Shown here in pieces: positions 35,849-44,943 of a stretch of 64,000 nucleotides of DNA. A model generated the notes under the pieces. It had not been told where the DNA came from. It was given only the letters and a program-made list of their open reading frames with translations, and searched no databases. The position numbers and the translations under genes were made by a program. Source of the DNA: Ignavibacteriales bacterium (lineage in GTDB: Bacteria; Bacteroidota; Ignavibacteria; Ignavibacteriales; Ignavibacteriaceae); NCBI GenBank assembly GCA_003538625.1, contig DPRR01000019.1, positions 124,001 through 188,000 of the forward strand, given 5' to 3'. Numbering within the stretch: the stretch's first letter is position 1; each line of letters opens with the position of its first letter.

Positions 35849-37813
35849 ATGACTGAGTTTTTAATAATTCAAGATATTGTAGTCATCCTTCTGGTTTCTC
35901 TTCCAATCATCTTTCTATTCAAAAAAATTAATCTTCCCAGTATAGTCGGATTTCTGATCGCGGGAATGATAATTGGTCCATTCGGATTTAATCTCATAAA
36001 ATCAGTTAATCAAATAAGTGTAATGGCAGAAATTGGTGTTATGATTTTAATGTTTACTATCGGTTTGGAATTTTCACTCTCCCAATTAATCAGAATAAAA
36101 AAGTTTCTTCTGGTAGCCGGCGGATTTCAACTTCTTATAACAATTTTACTAAGCATAATTATTTTTTCTCTTTTGGGTATTGAAATTAATCAGGCGATTT
36201 TTTTTTCATTGCTGGTTAGCCTGTCAAGCACTGCAATTGTTCTAAAAATTCTTTCTGATAAGGACGAATTAGAATCACCGCACGGAAAAATTTCAATCGG
36301 GATTTTAATTTTTCAGGATCTTGCCATAGTGCCTATGTTTCTTATGCTTCCGATATTAAGCGGATTTGGAACCTTAGGCGCTGGAGATATAGCTCTAAAA
36401 CTAATCATTGCGTTTGGTGTGCTGGCAGGATTACTTTTTCTTGCAAGATTTTTAATGCCGCTTATTGTATATCAAATTGCAAACATGAGATCGCGGGAAG
36501 CGTTTACAATCGGTGTTATTCTTTTATTACTTGGTACAGCTTATATCACACATTTATTCGGATTGTCATTTGCACTCGGAGCTTTTATTGCCGGATTAAT
36601 TTTATCCGAGACTGAATATAATCATCAGGTTGTCTCCGATATACTGCCTTTCCGTGATGCTTTTAATAGTATTTTTTTCGTTTCAATCGGGTTATTGCTC
36701 AACCTTCAGTTTGTATTAAACAATGTACTGATGATAAGTGCATTGACACTCGGAATTTTATTTTTAAAATCTTTAGTTGTTGTTGCAATAGTTTATTTTA
36801 TGAAATATCCTTTACGAATTGGCGTTCTTACAGGGTTAGGTTTAGCGCAGATCGGTGAATTTTCTTTTGTGCTTGCTCAGGCTGGATTAAACTTTAAACT
36901 TTTTACAAATGATTTTTATAATAGTTTTCTTTCAACCACCATTTTTTCAATGATACTGACACCGTTATTAATCAAGTTTTCTCCTTTCATCGCAGGTAAA
37001 TCTTCTGTATTCGAAAAAAATAAAAAGCACAATGCAAATTATCTTGAAGAACTGCATGCTCATGTTATCATTGCCGGGTTTGGGTTAAACGGAAGTAATC
37101 TTGCAAGAGTTTTAAAGGAAACGGGAATTAAATATGTTGTAACAGAACTTAATCCGGATACGGTTAAAAGAGAAAAAGCAAGGGGTGAAAAAATAATTTA
37201 TGGGGATATCAGTAAAGAAGAAGTTTTAAAAGCTGTAAATATTGATAAAGCCAATACAATTGTTTATGCTATATCTGATCCAGCCGTTTCAAGAAGATCG
37301 TTAAAGCTTGCTAAAAAATTAAATCCCCGTATTTATGCCCTGGTAAGAACAAGATTTATAACAGAAGTAGACGAATTAAAAAAACTTGGCGCCGATGATG
37401 TTATTCCCGAAGAGTTTGAAACCGCATTACAGATATTCCGAAAAGTTTTGGAACGATATCACATCCCGTTAAATGTAATTATGAAACAAACTACTCTTCT
37501 TCGTGAAGAATCCTACAGCTTTTTACGAAAAGAAGGCGGAGATATCAGTTCATTCACGCATCTTGATGAAATCCTTGCTCAAGGACTTACGGAAACATAT
37601 TATGTTAATGAAGACAATTCACACATTAATAAATCCCTTAAGGAATTAGATATACGTGCAAAAACAGATGCAACGATAATTGCGATTGTTAGAGACGGCA
37701 AAACAATTTCAAATGTATCTGCACAAGAAATAATAAAATCAGCCGATACTCTTGTAATTTACGGCACTCATCTTTCTGTTGATAAAGCGATTGATTTGCT
37801 GGATGCAAAATAA
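35849..37813 (+). CDS. Kef-type cation:proton antiporter (CPA2) with RCK domain
   Basis: A 654-residue inner-membrane transporter, likely K+ or Na+ against H+. About twelve to thirteen helices fill residues 1-385, with FTIGLEFSLSQL and the conserved FQDLAIVP in the sixth helix. A TrkA-N/RCK domain follows near residue 405 (HVIIAGFGLNGSNLARVL, an NAD-type GxGxxG-like loop) and a TrkA-C domain occupies the last 85 residues (NKSLKELDIRAKT to DTLVIYG). Nucleotide gating via the RCK domain is expected from the family. The upstream gene ends 28 bases before. Confidence 0.93.
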   Translation: MTEFLIIQDIVVILLVSLPIIFLFKKINLPSIVGFLIAGMIIGPFGFNLIKSVNQISVMAEIGVMILMFTIGLEFSLSQLIRIKKFLLVAGGFQLLITILLSIIIFSLLGIEINQAIFFSLLVSLSSTAIVLKILSDKDELESPHGKISIGILIFQDLAIVPMFLMLPILSGFGTLGAGDIALKLIIAFGVLAGLLFLARFLMPLIVYQIANMRSREAFTIGVILLLLGTAYITHLFGLSFALGAFIAGLILSETEYNHQVVSDILPFRDAFNSIFFVSIGLLLNLQFVLNNVLMISALTLGILFLKSLVVVAIVYFMKYPLRIGVLTGLGLAQIGEFSFVLAQAGLNFKLFTNDFYNSFLSTTIFSMILTPLLIKFSPFIAGKSSVFEKNKKHNANYLEELHAHVIIAGFGLNGSNLARVLKETGIKYVVTELNPDTVKREKARGEKIIYGDISKEEVLKAVNIDKANTIVYAISDPAVSRRSLKLAKKLNPRIYALVRTRFITEVDELKKLGADDVIPEEFETALQIFRKVLERYHIPLNVIMKQTTLLREESYSFLRKEGGDISSFTHLDEILAQGLTETYYVNEDNSHINKSLKELDIRAKTDATIIAIVRDGKTISNVSAQEIIKSADTLVIYGTHLSVDKAIDLLDAK

Positions 37814-37941
37814 GATACTACCTGCTGTTTCCTTTCTCCTTTAATCATCAATATTAACCGATTGAGCAGAATGATTTTAATACGCAGTAACTAAAAAGTA
37901 CTTTTGTGTGTCTAATAGATAAAATATTACAGGAGATTTAA

Positions 37942-38745
37942 ATGAAATTGCTTACTAAGTGTTTATTAGCTGCAGCTTTGATATTTGCATTATCATTCAA
38001 CTATGTTTTCGCTTCCTCAAGTCATAACGATAAAAAAGTAATCCACGAAAAAATTTTTCAAATATCTTCGGGTAAAAAATTAAATGTTTCCGCTGATGGC
38101 GGCGATATTATCTGTTCCGTGTGGGATAAATCCGAAGTGTATGTTAAAGTAATTGGTACCGATGATACTGCAGATAAATATGATTTTACATTTAACTCAA
38201 ACTCTGATGAAGTAACAGTTAAGGCAGATAGAAAAGGAGGCTGGAACTGGTTTTCAAATATCAGTCTTAGGTTTGAAATAAAAGTACCCGTGAATTTTAA
38301 CATCAATGCTAACACCTCAGGCGGTGATATAAAGGTTGGCGGAGTTAACGGAGGTATTTATTTAAAAACTTCCGGTGGTGATATTTGGGGCGACAGGTTT
38401 GAAGGAAATTTTTATGCACAAACTTCAGGTGGTGATATAAATCTTTTCTGCAGCAATGCAAAGATAGAAGCAAAAACTTCCGGTGGCGATATTGAACTTG
38501 AATATACAGGAATTAATAAAGGCATAGAATTAAATACCAGCGGCGGTGATATAGACATAAAAGTACCGGCTGATTTTGATGCGAAAGCAGAATTAAAAAC
38601 TTCCGGCGGAGATGTTGATTGTAATTTAACATTAAACAATGTTACCAAACTTAGTGAAACTAAAATTGATGCAAATATTAATAAAGGAGGCAAGCCTTTG
38701 ATTGCAGTAACTTCCGGTGGTGATATTACTGTTCTTAAAAAGTAG
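37942..38745 (+). CDS. Exported DUF4097-type beta-repeat protein
   Basis: A 267-residue exported protein. After a signal peptide (about 1-25) the chain is a right-handed beta-solenoid-like ladder: the motif TSGGD[IV] occurs seven times at roughly 14-to-25-residue spacing, plus a leading ADGGDI copy. This matches the DUF4097/adhesin-like beta-helix family. It is likely periplasmic or surface attached. A TACTTTTG box at 37899-37906 fits the -7 consensus. No enzymatic function is known. A hairpin terminator follows at 38769. Confidence 0.85.
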   Translation: MKLLTKCLLAAALIFALSFNYVFASSSHNDKKVIHEKIFQISSGKKLNVSADGGDIICSVWDKSEVYVKVIGTDDTADKYDFTFNSNSDEVTVKADRKGGWNWFSNISLRFEIKVPVNFNINANTSGGDIKVGGVNGGIYLKTSGGDIWGDRFEGNFYAQTSGGDINLFCSNAKIEAKTSGGDIELEYTGINKGIELNTSGGDIDIKVPADFDAKAELKTSGGDVDCNLTLNNVTKLSETKIDANINKGGKPLIAVTSGGDITVLKK

Positions 38746-38768
38746 ATTTTGTTTCATCTCATCTCCCT

Positions 38769-38797
38769 AAGCGCATCATCTGGTGCGCTTTTTTTAT
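38769..38797 (+). terminator. Hairpin terminator after the DUF4097 gene
   Basis: AAGCGCA (38769-38775) pairs with TGCGCTT (38784-38790) and is followed at once by a run of T, a standard factor-independent terminator on the plus strand. Confidence 0.8.
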
Positions 38798-38814
38798 TTG
38801 TCACCCCATTCTTG

Positions 38815-38880
38815 TCACCCTGAACTAGTTTCAGGGTCTTCTGAAAAATTAAAGATGCTGAAACAAGTTCAGCATGACTG
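38815..38880. repeat. Two-hairpin intergenic repeat
   Basis: Two hairpins in tandem: CCCTGAA / TTCAGGG (38818-38836) and ATGCTGAA / TTCAGCAT (38855-38875), opened by TTGTCACCC and closed by CATGACTG. The pattern recalls REP-like units and the TGTCATCC motifs elsewhere in the window. Confidence 0.55.
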
Positions 38881-38947
38881 AACAAAACGTTTGACATTAA
38901 CCCAACTCTTTTGAATTTTGACTTTAGAATTTTGAATTAAAAGGAAA

Positions 38948-39406
38948 ATGTCTAAAAAATTTATCTACAAATACTTAAGTGAAGAAGATTTAAAATCAAT
39001 CTCTGTAAAGATTAGTGAGATTGAAAAAACTACTTCCGGTGAACTTGTAATTACAATTAAAGAAAAACGCGGATGGTTTGAAAAGACTAAATCTGTCCGC
39101 ACGCTTGCAGAAAAAGAATTTGTTGATGCAAAGATTGGTAAAACCAAAGGTTCAACCGGAATTTTAATCTTTATGCTTTTTAATGCAAAAGAGTTTTGCA
39201 TTCTCGCTGATAAAAAGATTAATGAACTTGTAGAGCAATCTGTATGGGATGAAATATCAAACATTATGAGTTTGGACTTTAAACAAGAAAATTTCTGTAA
39301 AGGAATATTAAACGCAGTTGAGCAAGCAGGAAAAATTCTTTCCACTCACTTCCCCATTCAGCCAGGTGATGTTAATGAGCTTTCTAATGAAGTGATAATA
39401 AAGTAA
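38948..39406 (+). CDS. TPM-domain protein
   Basis: A 152-residue protein with a TPM (TLP18.3/Psb32/MOLO-1) domain: SEIEKTTSGELVITI near residue 23, a STGILIFMLF strand near 77-87 and ILADKKINELVEQSVWDEI near 93. It has no signal peptide or membrane helix, unlike many TPM proteins that are envelope-tethered. AAGGAAA precedes the ATG. Some TPM proteins have phosphatase activity or help photosystem repair; the role here is unknown. Confidence 0.83.
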   Translation: MSKKFIYKYLSEEDLKSISVKISEIEKTTSGELVITIKEKRGWFEKTKSVRTLAEKEFVDAKIGKTKGSTGILIFMLFNAKEFCILADKKINELVEQSVWDEISNIMSLDFKQENFCKGILNAVEQAGKILSTHFPIQPGDVNELSNEVIIK

Positions 39407-39474
39407 ATCTGTTACGAGATGTTGTTAAACTGAAGGGTGTTGCATAGATTAAAGAAAGTTTGTTGTTAAGAATC

Positions 39475-40494
39475 CTATTCTTCAATCGGTTTTTTGAATA
39501 AGCCAAATGGTGTAGATATAAATCCGGAAGTTGTTAATTGAGTAAACATTTTTGTATCCCTATTGTATTGGTAAATGTTCTCGTTTTCTGGTACAAGTGA
39601 ATGAAAACAGAAATACACATTACTGTTTTCTAAAATTACATCACTGATTTGACTAATTAAAAAATCATTGGTTTCTGCCGTATAAAGAGAAAACAACTTA
39701 TCTATTTTATTTTCTCTGACGTTATAATGATATAAAAAAATACTTGTTGATTCTTCGCGTCCAACAAAGAATAATCCCTTATTAGGCAGGAAATAATCAA
39801 TTACGGGAATTGTAAACTTAACTGTGTCTTTACTTTCGGAAACAATCGATAAACTATTTTCCAATTCCTTACTTTCTTTTATAACAACCGTATTACCTTC
39901 AATATATATTATTTGCTCAGCCGGTTTATTAATAAAAAAAGAAATTAAAAAATCTTTTGAGTTAAAATTAAACACCCTTATAATAGTGCCCTTTGTCTCC
40001 TTTTCTAATAGATAAATATTGTTATCGTAAGTTCTAAATTCTTTATTGCTTTCATACAACAAATCAAATTCCTTATTGCTATCAGATTTCAAGTTGAATA
40101 CATTAACATAGTTATCAAAATAACTAATAACCAAATTATCGTCATTGAAGAAAAGTTCCGGAAAATTTTTTACTTTTTCTAAGAGCAAAATCTTATCCTC
40201 TTGAAAGGAATAGACCACTACAGTATTCACTATTTGATTAGATCCAAAAAAATCAACAATCTCACGCGATTTCATATTCTCGATATTATCCGCTAATGAA
40301 TTATAAATTACAAATCCTGCAAGATATTTACCTTCAGCAGAAACGACCCCATTAAACACCTTAAAATTTTCGTTATTTATTTTCAATTCAACTACTTTAT
40401 CATCAACAATCGTATTGTAATTTTTTTGATAAAAAAAGTGCTGAGCAAATATTTGATACTCGAACAAAACAAGGAATAGAATTAATGCTTTCAT
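39475..40494 (-). CDS. Exported protein, function unknown
   Basis: A 339-residue protein with a signal peptide (about 1-17, ending YQIFAQ) and a GGAGG ribosome site. The rest is beta-rich with repeated VVYSFQEDKILLLEK and YFDNYVNVFNLKSD-like units that suggest a propeller-like fold with no recognisable catalytic residues. It starts two bases after the stop of the upstream lipoprotein gene, so the two are co-transcribed and likely act together outside the inner membrane. I know no family for it. Confidence 0.65.
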   Translation of the reverse strand: MKALILFLVLFEYQIFAQHFFYQKNYNTIVDDKVVELKINNENFKVFNGVVSAEGKYLAGFVIYNSLADNIENMKSREIVDFFGSNQIVNTVVVYSFQEDKILLLEKVKNFPELFFNDDNLVISYFDNYVNVFNLKSDSNKEFDLLYESNKEFRTYDNNIYLLEKETKGTIIRVFNFNSKDFLISFFINKPAEQIIYIEGNTVVIKESKELENSLSIVSESKDTVKFTIPVIDYFLPNKGLFFVGREESTSIFLYHYNVRENKIDKLFSLYTAETNDFLISQISDVILENSNVYFCFHSLVPENENIYQYNRDTKMFTQLTTSGFISTPFGLFKKPIEE

Positions 40495-40496
40495 TT

Positions 40497-41837
40497 TTAA
40501 TTCCTCCTTCCAATTGCAATTATAGCTTTGTAAAGAAAAGTGTTTTCCATTTTATCACCTACAGATACTATTGTGTTATCGTTGATATCTACACTTGAAA
40601 GAAATGTCAAATTATTTAATAACTCAGAATAAATTTTCCAACTATAACCATTATAGTGAAGGACGCTTGAATTGTTACCAGCAGTTACAATATTATTAGC
40701 GGCCGTCCCTCTTATTCTTGCAGTTCCCCCATTAAGTTCATCATTAAAAGGATATATTTCTTTTCCATCACCGCTTGTGTTACTTGAGCTTCGATATGCA
40801 TTAATGGGTGTAGTTAAATAAATAAAACTTCTACTGTTCGTCCAAATGCTCTCAATTCCCCCCGATATCTTACCGGATTGGATTTGCCAGGGAAAACTGT
40901 CTTCAAAAACTTTTTTTATCTGACCTGATTCAATTTTGTACAGAACTGATTTGTGAAGCTCTGTTTTACCTGAAATCCAAACAATACTGCCATCTTTTGT
41001 GCCATATACATCCTTTAAATCCACATCTGTTCCACTTTCAATCTTTGACCAATTGTTGCCATTGTAATGAGCAATACTGCCATTTTCCCCAACGAAGTAA
41101 GCATTATTTGGACTTGTACCCCAACCTTTAGATAAAGACAAATTAGGGTCAATCGTTGTTCTAACATCATACATAATCCAGGCTGTTCCATCACCGTGTA
41201 TTGGTAAACTACCAACCATCCAGATATCTATTGGAGAAAAAGCAAATATCCCACTTATGGGTATAGTGATTATATTGCCTCGAAATAATGTTTTTACTTT
41301 TTTTAATTCCCAGCTTTGCCCATCCCAATGAATTGCGTTATATGCATTTGGGTCAGGATTACCAAGTGAATCATTCATATAAATCTCACCCACTGCCCAG
41401 ATATCATTTTCGTTTATTATCGCTACATCATAAAGTGTACTGTTGCTGTGTTGCCCAAATTCAAAAGTTTGCCAGGTAAAGTTGTGGCTGGTGGTGTCTA
41501 AGGTTGTAAATGTAACGGGATTGCTTTTTACTTCTTTGCCGTCTTCGTAAGTAACAGCATCAAATTTGTATGAAGTATTCGGCTGCAGGCTATCAAAATA
41601 GAATAGTGAATCTGATTGCCCAATTCTTATTGTTTTTATTATTTCATCGTTCTTTTTTATATAGATATCTGCTGTCTTATCATTGCTGCCAATCTGCACT
41701 TCAATCCAGGCTTCTGTGCAGGAATAATCCTGCAAATCCAAACCCAGTGCTGCCTGGGAATAATCATAGCCTTCATTGCAGGATAACGAAAGAAACAAAA
41801 CAACTAATACCAGAAACGAAACCAGAACAAACTTCAT
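40497..41837 (-). CDS. Lipoprotein with FN3 domain and propeller-like repeats
   Basis: A 446-residue lipoprotein. The lipobox LSLSC ends at Cys20, followed by NEGYDYSQ. Residues about 33-110 form an FN3-like domain (TEAWIEVQIGS, LQPNTSYKFDAVTYEDGKEV, NPVTFTTLD). After that, Trp-rich units repeat (NAIHWDGQSWELKKV, AHYNGNNWSKIESG, LHYNGYSWKIYSE), with DIWAVG/DIWMVG/IVWISG turns, as in beta-propellers of the sialidase/YCF48-like type. Likely outer-membrane or surface located. First gene of the pair with the exported protein downstream. Substrate unknown. Confidence 0.78.
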   Translation of the reverse strand: MKFVLVSFLVLVVLFLSLSCNEGYDYSQAALGLDLQDYSCTEAWIEVQIGSNDKTADIYIKKNDEIIKTIRIGQSDSLFYFDSLQPNTSYKFDAVTYEDGKEVKSNPVTFTTLDTTSHNFTWQTFEFGQHSNSTLYDVAIINENDIWAVGEIYMNDSLGNPDPNAYNAIHWDGQSWELKKVKTLFRGNIITIPISGIFAFSPIDIWMVGSLPIHGDGTAWIMYDVRTTIDPNLSLSKGWGTSPNNAYFVGENGSIAHYNGNNWSKIESGTDVDLKDVYGTKDGSIVWISGKTELHKSVLYKIESGQIKKVFEDSFPWQIQSGKISGGIESIWTNSRSFIYLTTPINAYRSSSNTSGDGKEIYPFNDELNGGTARIRGTAANNIVTAGNNSSVLHYNGYSWKIYSELLNNLTFLSSVDINDNTIVSVGDKMENTFLYKAIIAIGRRN

Positions 41838-41894
41838 AAAAACCCGTTGTTATAAAAATTAACAATGCAAGTTTAATAAAAGATTCTGAGTTTT

Positions 41895-41955
41895 GAACCC
41901 CACCTAACCTCCCCTTTCGTAAAGGGGAGGAATTTTAAACTCCCTTCCCTTTAAA
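41895..41955. repeat. Palindromic repeat (CCTCCCCTTT hairpin), copy 1
   Basis: A perfect 10-bp stem, CCTCCCCTTT (41908-41917) with AAAGGGGAGG (41921-41930), in the context ACCCCACCTAACCT...AAACTCCCTTCCCTTT. A related unit is at 42545-42600. Confidence 0.65.
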
Positions 41956-42523
41956 GGACTGTGTAAAATTTGAGATTGTCACTTCGATCAAAAAGAGAAG
42001 TTCTAATCATTTGTTCAGATTTCTCAGCGGAATATTCCTTCGAAATGACTTTTAGAGGATTATCACACAAACTTTTTAAAAAAGGAGAATTTAAACTCCC
42101 TCCCTTTGCGAAAGAGCCTGTCCCGAACTCGATTCGGGAGAGGGACGGGGAAGGCTTTTGAAGCTCTTTTACTTTTTGAGTTATACTATTTATAACTTCA
42201 TCATTATCAGCAAAAACTTCTTCATTCCTAAATCTCAAAAACTCTATTCCGAGATTTTCAATATAGGTTTGCTTTTCTATATCATAATCTATTGCATCCT
42301 GATTAATAAAATGTGAGTCGCCATCAATCTCAATTGCCAACCTTAATCTTGGACAGTAAAAATCTAACACAAAATATTCTATGCTAAACTGTCTTAAGAA
42401 TCTTTCACTTTATATTTGTTTTCTTCTTAGGTAAGTCCAAACGATTTTTTCGGAAGCAGTTGTGTTTTTTCTGAGGATTCTACGTTTTTCTTTTTCTGTA
42501 AGCTTGTTAAAAAGTTGCGTCAT
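41951..42523 (-). pseudogene. DUF559 (Vsr-like endonuclease) gene with in-frame stop and repeat-derived tail
   Basis: Reading the minus strand from the ATG at 42521-42523 (AAGGAAA upstream) gives a DUF559-type start (LRKNTTASEKIVWTYLRRKQI), then a TAA at 42410-42412, and in the same frame continues with RFLRQFSIEYFVLDFYCP, RLRLAIEIDGDSHF and GIEFLRFRNEEVF, the core of the nuclease fold. So an internal nonsense codon at position 38 interrupts an otherwise intact frame. A GTG at 42370 could restart a 139-residue fragment lacking the N-terminal part. The final 60 residues (PSPSLSRIEFGTGSFAKGG onward) are encoded by the palindromic repeat at 42094-42154, not by nuclease sequence. Probably inactive. 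Confidence 0.75.
42094..42154. repeat. TCCCGAA-type palindromic repeat, copy 1 (inside the DUF559 reading frame)
   Basis: Bases 42110-42144 (35 bases) are identical by eye to 42602-42636. The centre is a TCCCGAA / TTCGGGA hairpin. Outer parts (AACTCCCTCCCTTT and GGGAAGG) are also shared. Confidence 0.75.
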
Positions 42524-42544
42524 AAGATTTTTCCTTCTTAATTC

Positions 42545-42646
42545 GAACCCCTCCTAGCCTCCCCCTCGTAAAGGGGAGGAACTCGAACTCCCTCCCTTTT
42601 AGAAAGAGCCTGTCCCGAACTCGATTCGGGAGAGGGTTGGGGTGGG
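42545..42646. repeat. Compound palindromic repeat, copy 2 (upstream of the DUF559 gene)
   Basis: Contains a CCTCCCC / GGGGAGG hairpin (about 42558-42580), related to the copy at 41895, followed by the TCCCGAA-type unit 42586-42646 related to the copy at 42094. The broken nuclease gene is thus bracketed by direct copies of both repeat units. Confidence 0.7.
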
Positions 42647-42652
42647 TTAAAC

Positions 42653-44182
42653 TCATTCATTCTGCATTTCAAGCTCATAACTATCGCGGTATTTTTTTAT
42701 TCCGTTAAAAACATACTCAGCAAATTTTTGCTGGCCTTTAGAAGTGCTTAAATGTTTTGCATCATTAGTGTTGGAAAGAAATCCGCTTTCTATAAGTACA
42801 CTTGGCATGGATGCCCCGACAAGAACATAAAATCCTGCCTGCTTAACTCCGCGTGAAGAAAGTGTTGGATGATTACTAAATTCTTTATGCAAATACTCGG
42901 CAAAACGCTCGGAGTATTTCATATAAGATGAGTGAGCCATACTAACCAGAATAAAATTTTCATCGGTTAGTTTTTCATAACGGTTGGGATTTTCTTCATA
43001 CTTAATTACACTGTTTTCAAACTCGGCAATAGAAATTGCTTCTTTAGTTCTACCCGGACGAAGCAGGTAAACTTCAAACCCATTTGCAGTGCTTGGTTTT
43101 TTGGGTGTTGAGTTGCAATGAATTGAAATAAAAAGCTTACCGCTCTTTTCGTTTGCAATCTTACCCCGTTTGTAAAGATCTATAAACACATCCGTTTTAC
43201 GCGTATAGACAACTTTAACATCTTTCATGTTTTCTTCAATAAGTTTGCCTAGCTTTAAAGCAATTGCAAGATTAATATCCTTTTCCTTTACACCGTTTAC
43301 TCCTATTGCACCCGCATCCTGTCCACCGTGTCCTGCATCTATAACAATTACATCAAACTCCCATTTTTCTTTTAACTTGTTTGATGAACTGTTTTGAGTA
43401 AACAGTTTATTATGAATGGTGATTTGAATATCATTACTTTTTTCAATATTCATCACTTCGTTTGTTGTGTATTCTTTGCTAACTGAAATATCAATGATGG
43501 CATCAGCACCGACATTTTTCGCTTCAATTTTTTTTACAACTCCTGTTCCCCCGCTATACTTAACATTTTCAACATTCACATTAACTTTTCTAAAAATTAA
43601 TGTAAGCACGCCATTTTTAAAGGCGCTGTGATAAGATGGAATCCGCTTATTGGATTTAATTGTAATCAGGGTTCCGTTGGCTTTTTCATCCAGAATAATT
43701 CCTGTAATATTAAAAGCACCCGGGGTTTCGGTTATTGCATCTTTATTCTTTCCGATAACAATTTTATTCGGGGCTTCAAAACTTAACTCTTTACCATAGG
43801 CAGCAGCAAGAGTTTTAAGGCTGTATTTAAGAGGCACATAAACTTTTTTGTTAATTAGATAAGTGGATGTTGGAAGTTGAATAATTAATTGTTTATCACC
43901 GTTTTTTTCATTTAATACTAAATATGGATTTCTTGCTGAGGCTTTAACAAAATAATTATCAAACTTAACTTCGATTTTCTGCGCATCTTCGTTGTAGTAA
44001 TAATTTACACCAACAGCATCTGCAAAATCTTTCAGTGAAAAATAAATTGTTCCTTCACGCACATAAGCCGGAATATTTTTCATCCCGGCATTTGTAACCA
44101 CAAGAACATTATTTCCATCCTGCGCAAATGTTTGGTAAACAAAGAGTGATGTTATAAATACTAAAAGAAATAATTTCATCAT
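42653..44182 (-). CDS. N-acetylmuramoyl-L-alanine amidase with N-terminal AMIN-type region
   Basis: A 509-residue periplasmic peptidoglycan hydrolase. Signal peptide about 1-20 (YQTFAQ). Residues 25-150 resemble copper-amine-oxidase-like N-terminal domains (YFSLKDFADAVGV, YVPLKYSLKTLAAAYG), about 155-255 an AMIN-like beta-domain, and about 272-500 an amidase_3 catalytic domain: VIDAGHGGQDAGA with the first zinc His, the Glu in GVKEKDINLAIALKL, ISIHCNST with the second His, and LIESGFLSNTNDA with the catalytic Glu. It cleaves the amide between MurNAc and L-Ala during cell separation or remodelling. AGGATAAAAG precedes the tandem ATGATG. Confidence 0.93.
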   Translation of the reverse strand: MMKLFLLVFITSLFVYQTFAQDGNNVLVVTNAGMKNIPAYVREGTIYFSLKDFADAVGVNYYYNEDAQKIEVKFDNYFVKASARNPYLVLNEKNGDKQLIIQLPTSTYLINKKVYVPLKYSLKTLAAAYGKELSFEAPNKIVIGKNKDAITETPGAFNITGIILDEKANGTLITIKSNKRIPSYHSAFKNGVLTLIFRKVNVNVENVKYSGGTGVVKKIEAKNVGADAIIDISVSKEYTTNEVMNIEKSNDIQITIHNKLFTQNSSSNKLKEKWEFDVIVIDAGHGGQDAGAIGVNGVKEKDINLAIALKLGKLIEENMKDVKVVYTRKTDVFIDLYKRGKIANEKSGKLFISIHCNSTPKKPSTANGFEVYLLRPGRTKEAISIAEFENSVIKYEENPNRYEKLTDENFILVSMAHSSYMKYSERFAEYLHKEFSNHPTLSSRGVKQAGFYVLVGASMPSVLIESGFLSNTNDAKHLSTSKGQQKFAEYVFNGIKKYRDSYELEMQNE

Positions 44183-44191
44183 TAAAAACTT

Positions 44192-44770
44192 TTATCCTAC
44201 AAATGGTAATATCATTCCGCTTTTCTTCCTGTACAATCTAAAATTTTCTCCAAAATGTTTCTCAAGCAGTTTATCTTCAAATGAAGCACGCAAGAATAAA
44301 AATGGAATTTGAATAAGAGCCAATGGTGCAAGTATAAAACTTAGAGTAGCGGCAGCTCCGCCAAGATCCAATAAAATCTGTGAAAGATACTGCGGGTGCC
44401 GTATAAACTTAAACGGACCATTTGTAATGAGCTGATGATTTTTTTTGATTGCGATATCCTGCGTGTAATTTTCACCCAAAGTTTTTGTTGCCCAAATCTG
44501 TACCCAGGAAAATACCAGGTAGATTAACAATCCAATTATTCTTAATATCTGATACTCAGATGTATATTCAAATGTGCCGATTTGAAAAAGGCTTATGATT
44601 AATAAAACCAATGTTATTGTTGATAATAATATTGGATACGTTTGAAGATAAGTTTTAGGTTTATCTTTAAAAACTCCGACTTTATCTTTTATACCTTTTT
44701 TAGCAGCTCCAATATTTGCGCCAAAAGTTGCGATGATATTTAGTCCGATGATAATATTAATTGGATCCAT
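44192..44770 (-). CDS. ICMT-type membrane methyltransferase
   Basis: A 192-residue membrane protein with four to five helices and the SAM-binding signature of isoprenylcysteine carboxyl methyltransferase relatives: LITNGPFKFIRHPQYLSQIL near 124 and EDKLLEKHFGENFRLYRKKSG near the C-terminus. It is a different paralogue from the one at 22291. It is nine bases upstream of the amidase gene on the same strand and probably co-transcribed. Substrate unknown. Confidence 0.85.
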   Translation of the reverse strand: MDPINIIIGLNIIATFGANIGAAKKGIKDKVGVFKDKPKTYLQTYPILLSTITLVLLIISLFQIGTFEYTSEYQILRIIGLLIYLVFSWVQIWATKTLGENYTQDIAIKKNHQLITNGPFKFIRHPQYLSQILLDLGGAAATLSFILAPLALIQIPFLFLRASFEDKLLEKHFGENFRLYRKKSGMILPFVG

Positions 44771-44943
44771 TGTTATGTCGATTTTAGATTAAAAAATATG
44801 AACAAATGTAGTTCAAAGATAGGTATTAATATTTTTTGACGCACTTAGTGTTTTTGTGATTTAGTGGCAATAATTTTTATAAGATTTTTCAGTAGACTTT
44901 TCTGCCACAAAAACACCAACTCACAAATTATCACTAAAAGAAA

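Noticed and set aside
41951..42370. Intact 139-residue DUF559 nuclease from a GTG start
   Set aside because: It lacks the N-terminal third of the domain, which is present in the same frame upstream of a stop codon; the tail is repeat-derived.
42541..42650. tRNA-like TTCGAACCC sequence
   Set aside because: No cloverleaf can be drawn; it is part of the palindromic repeat.
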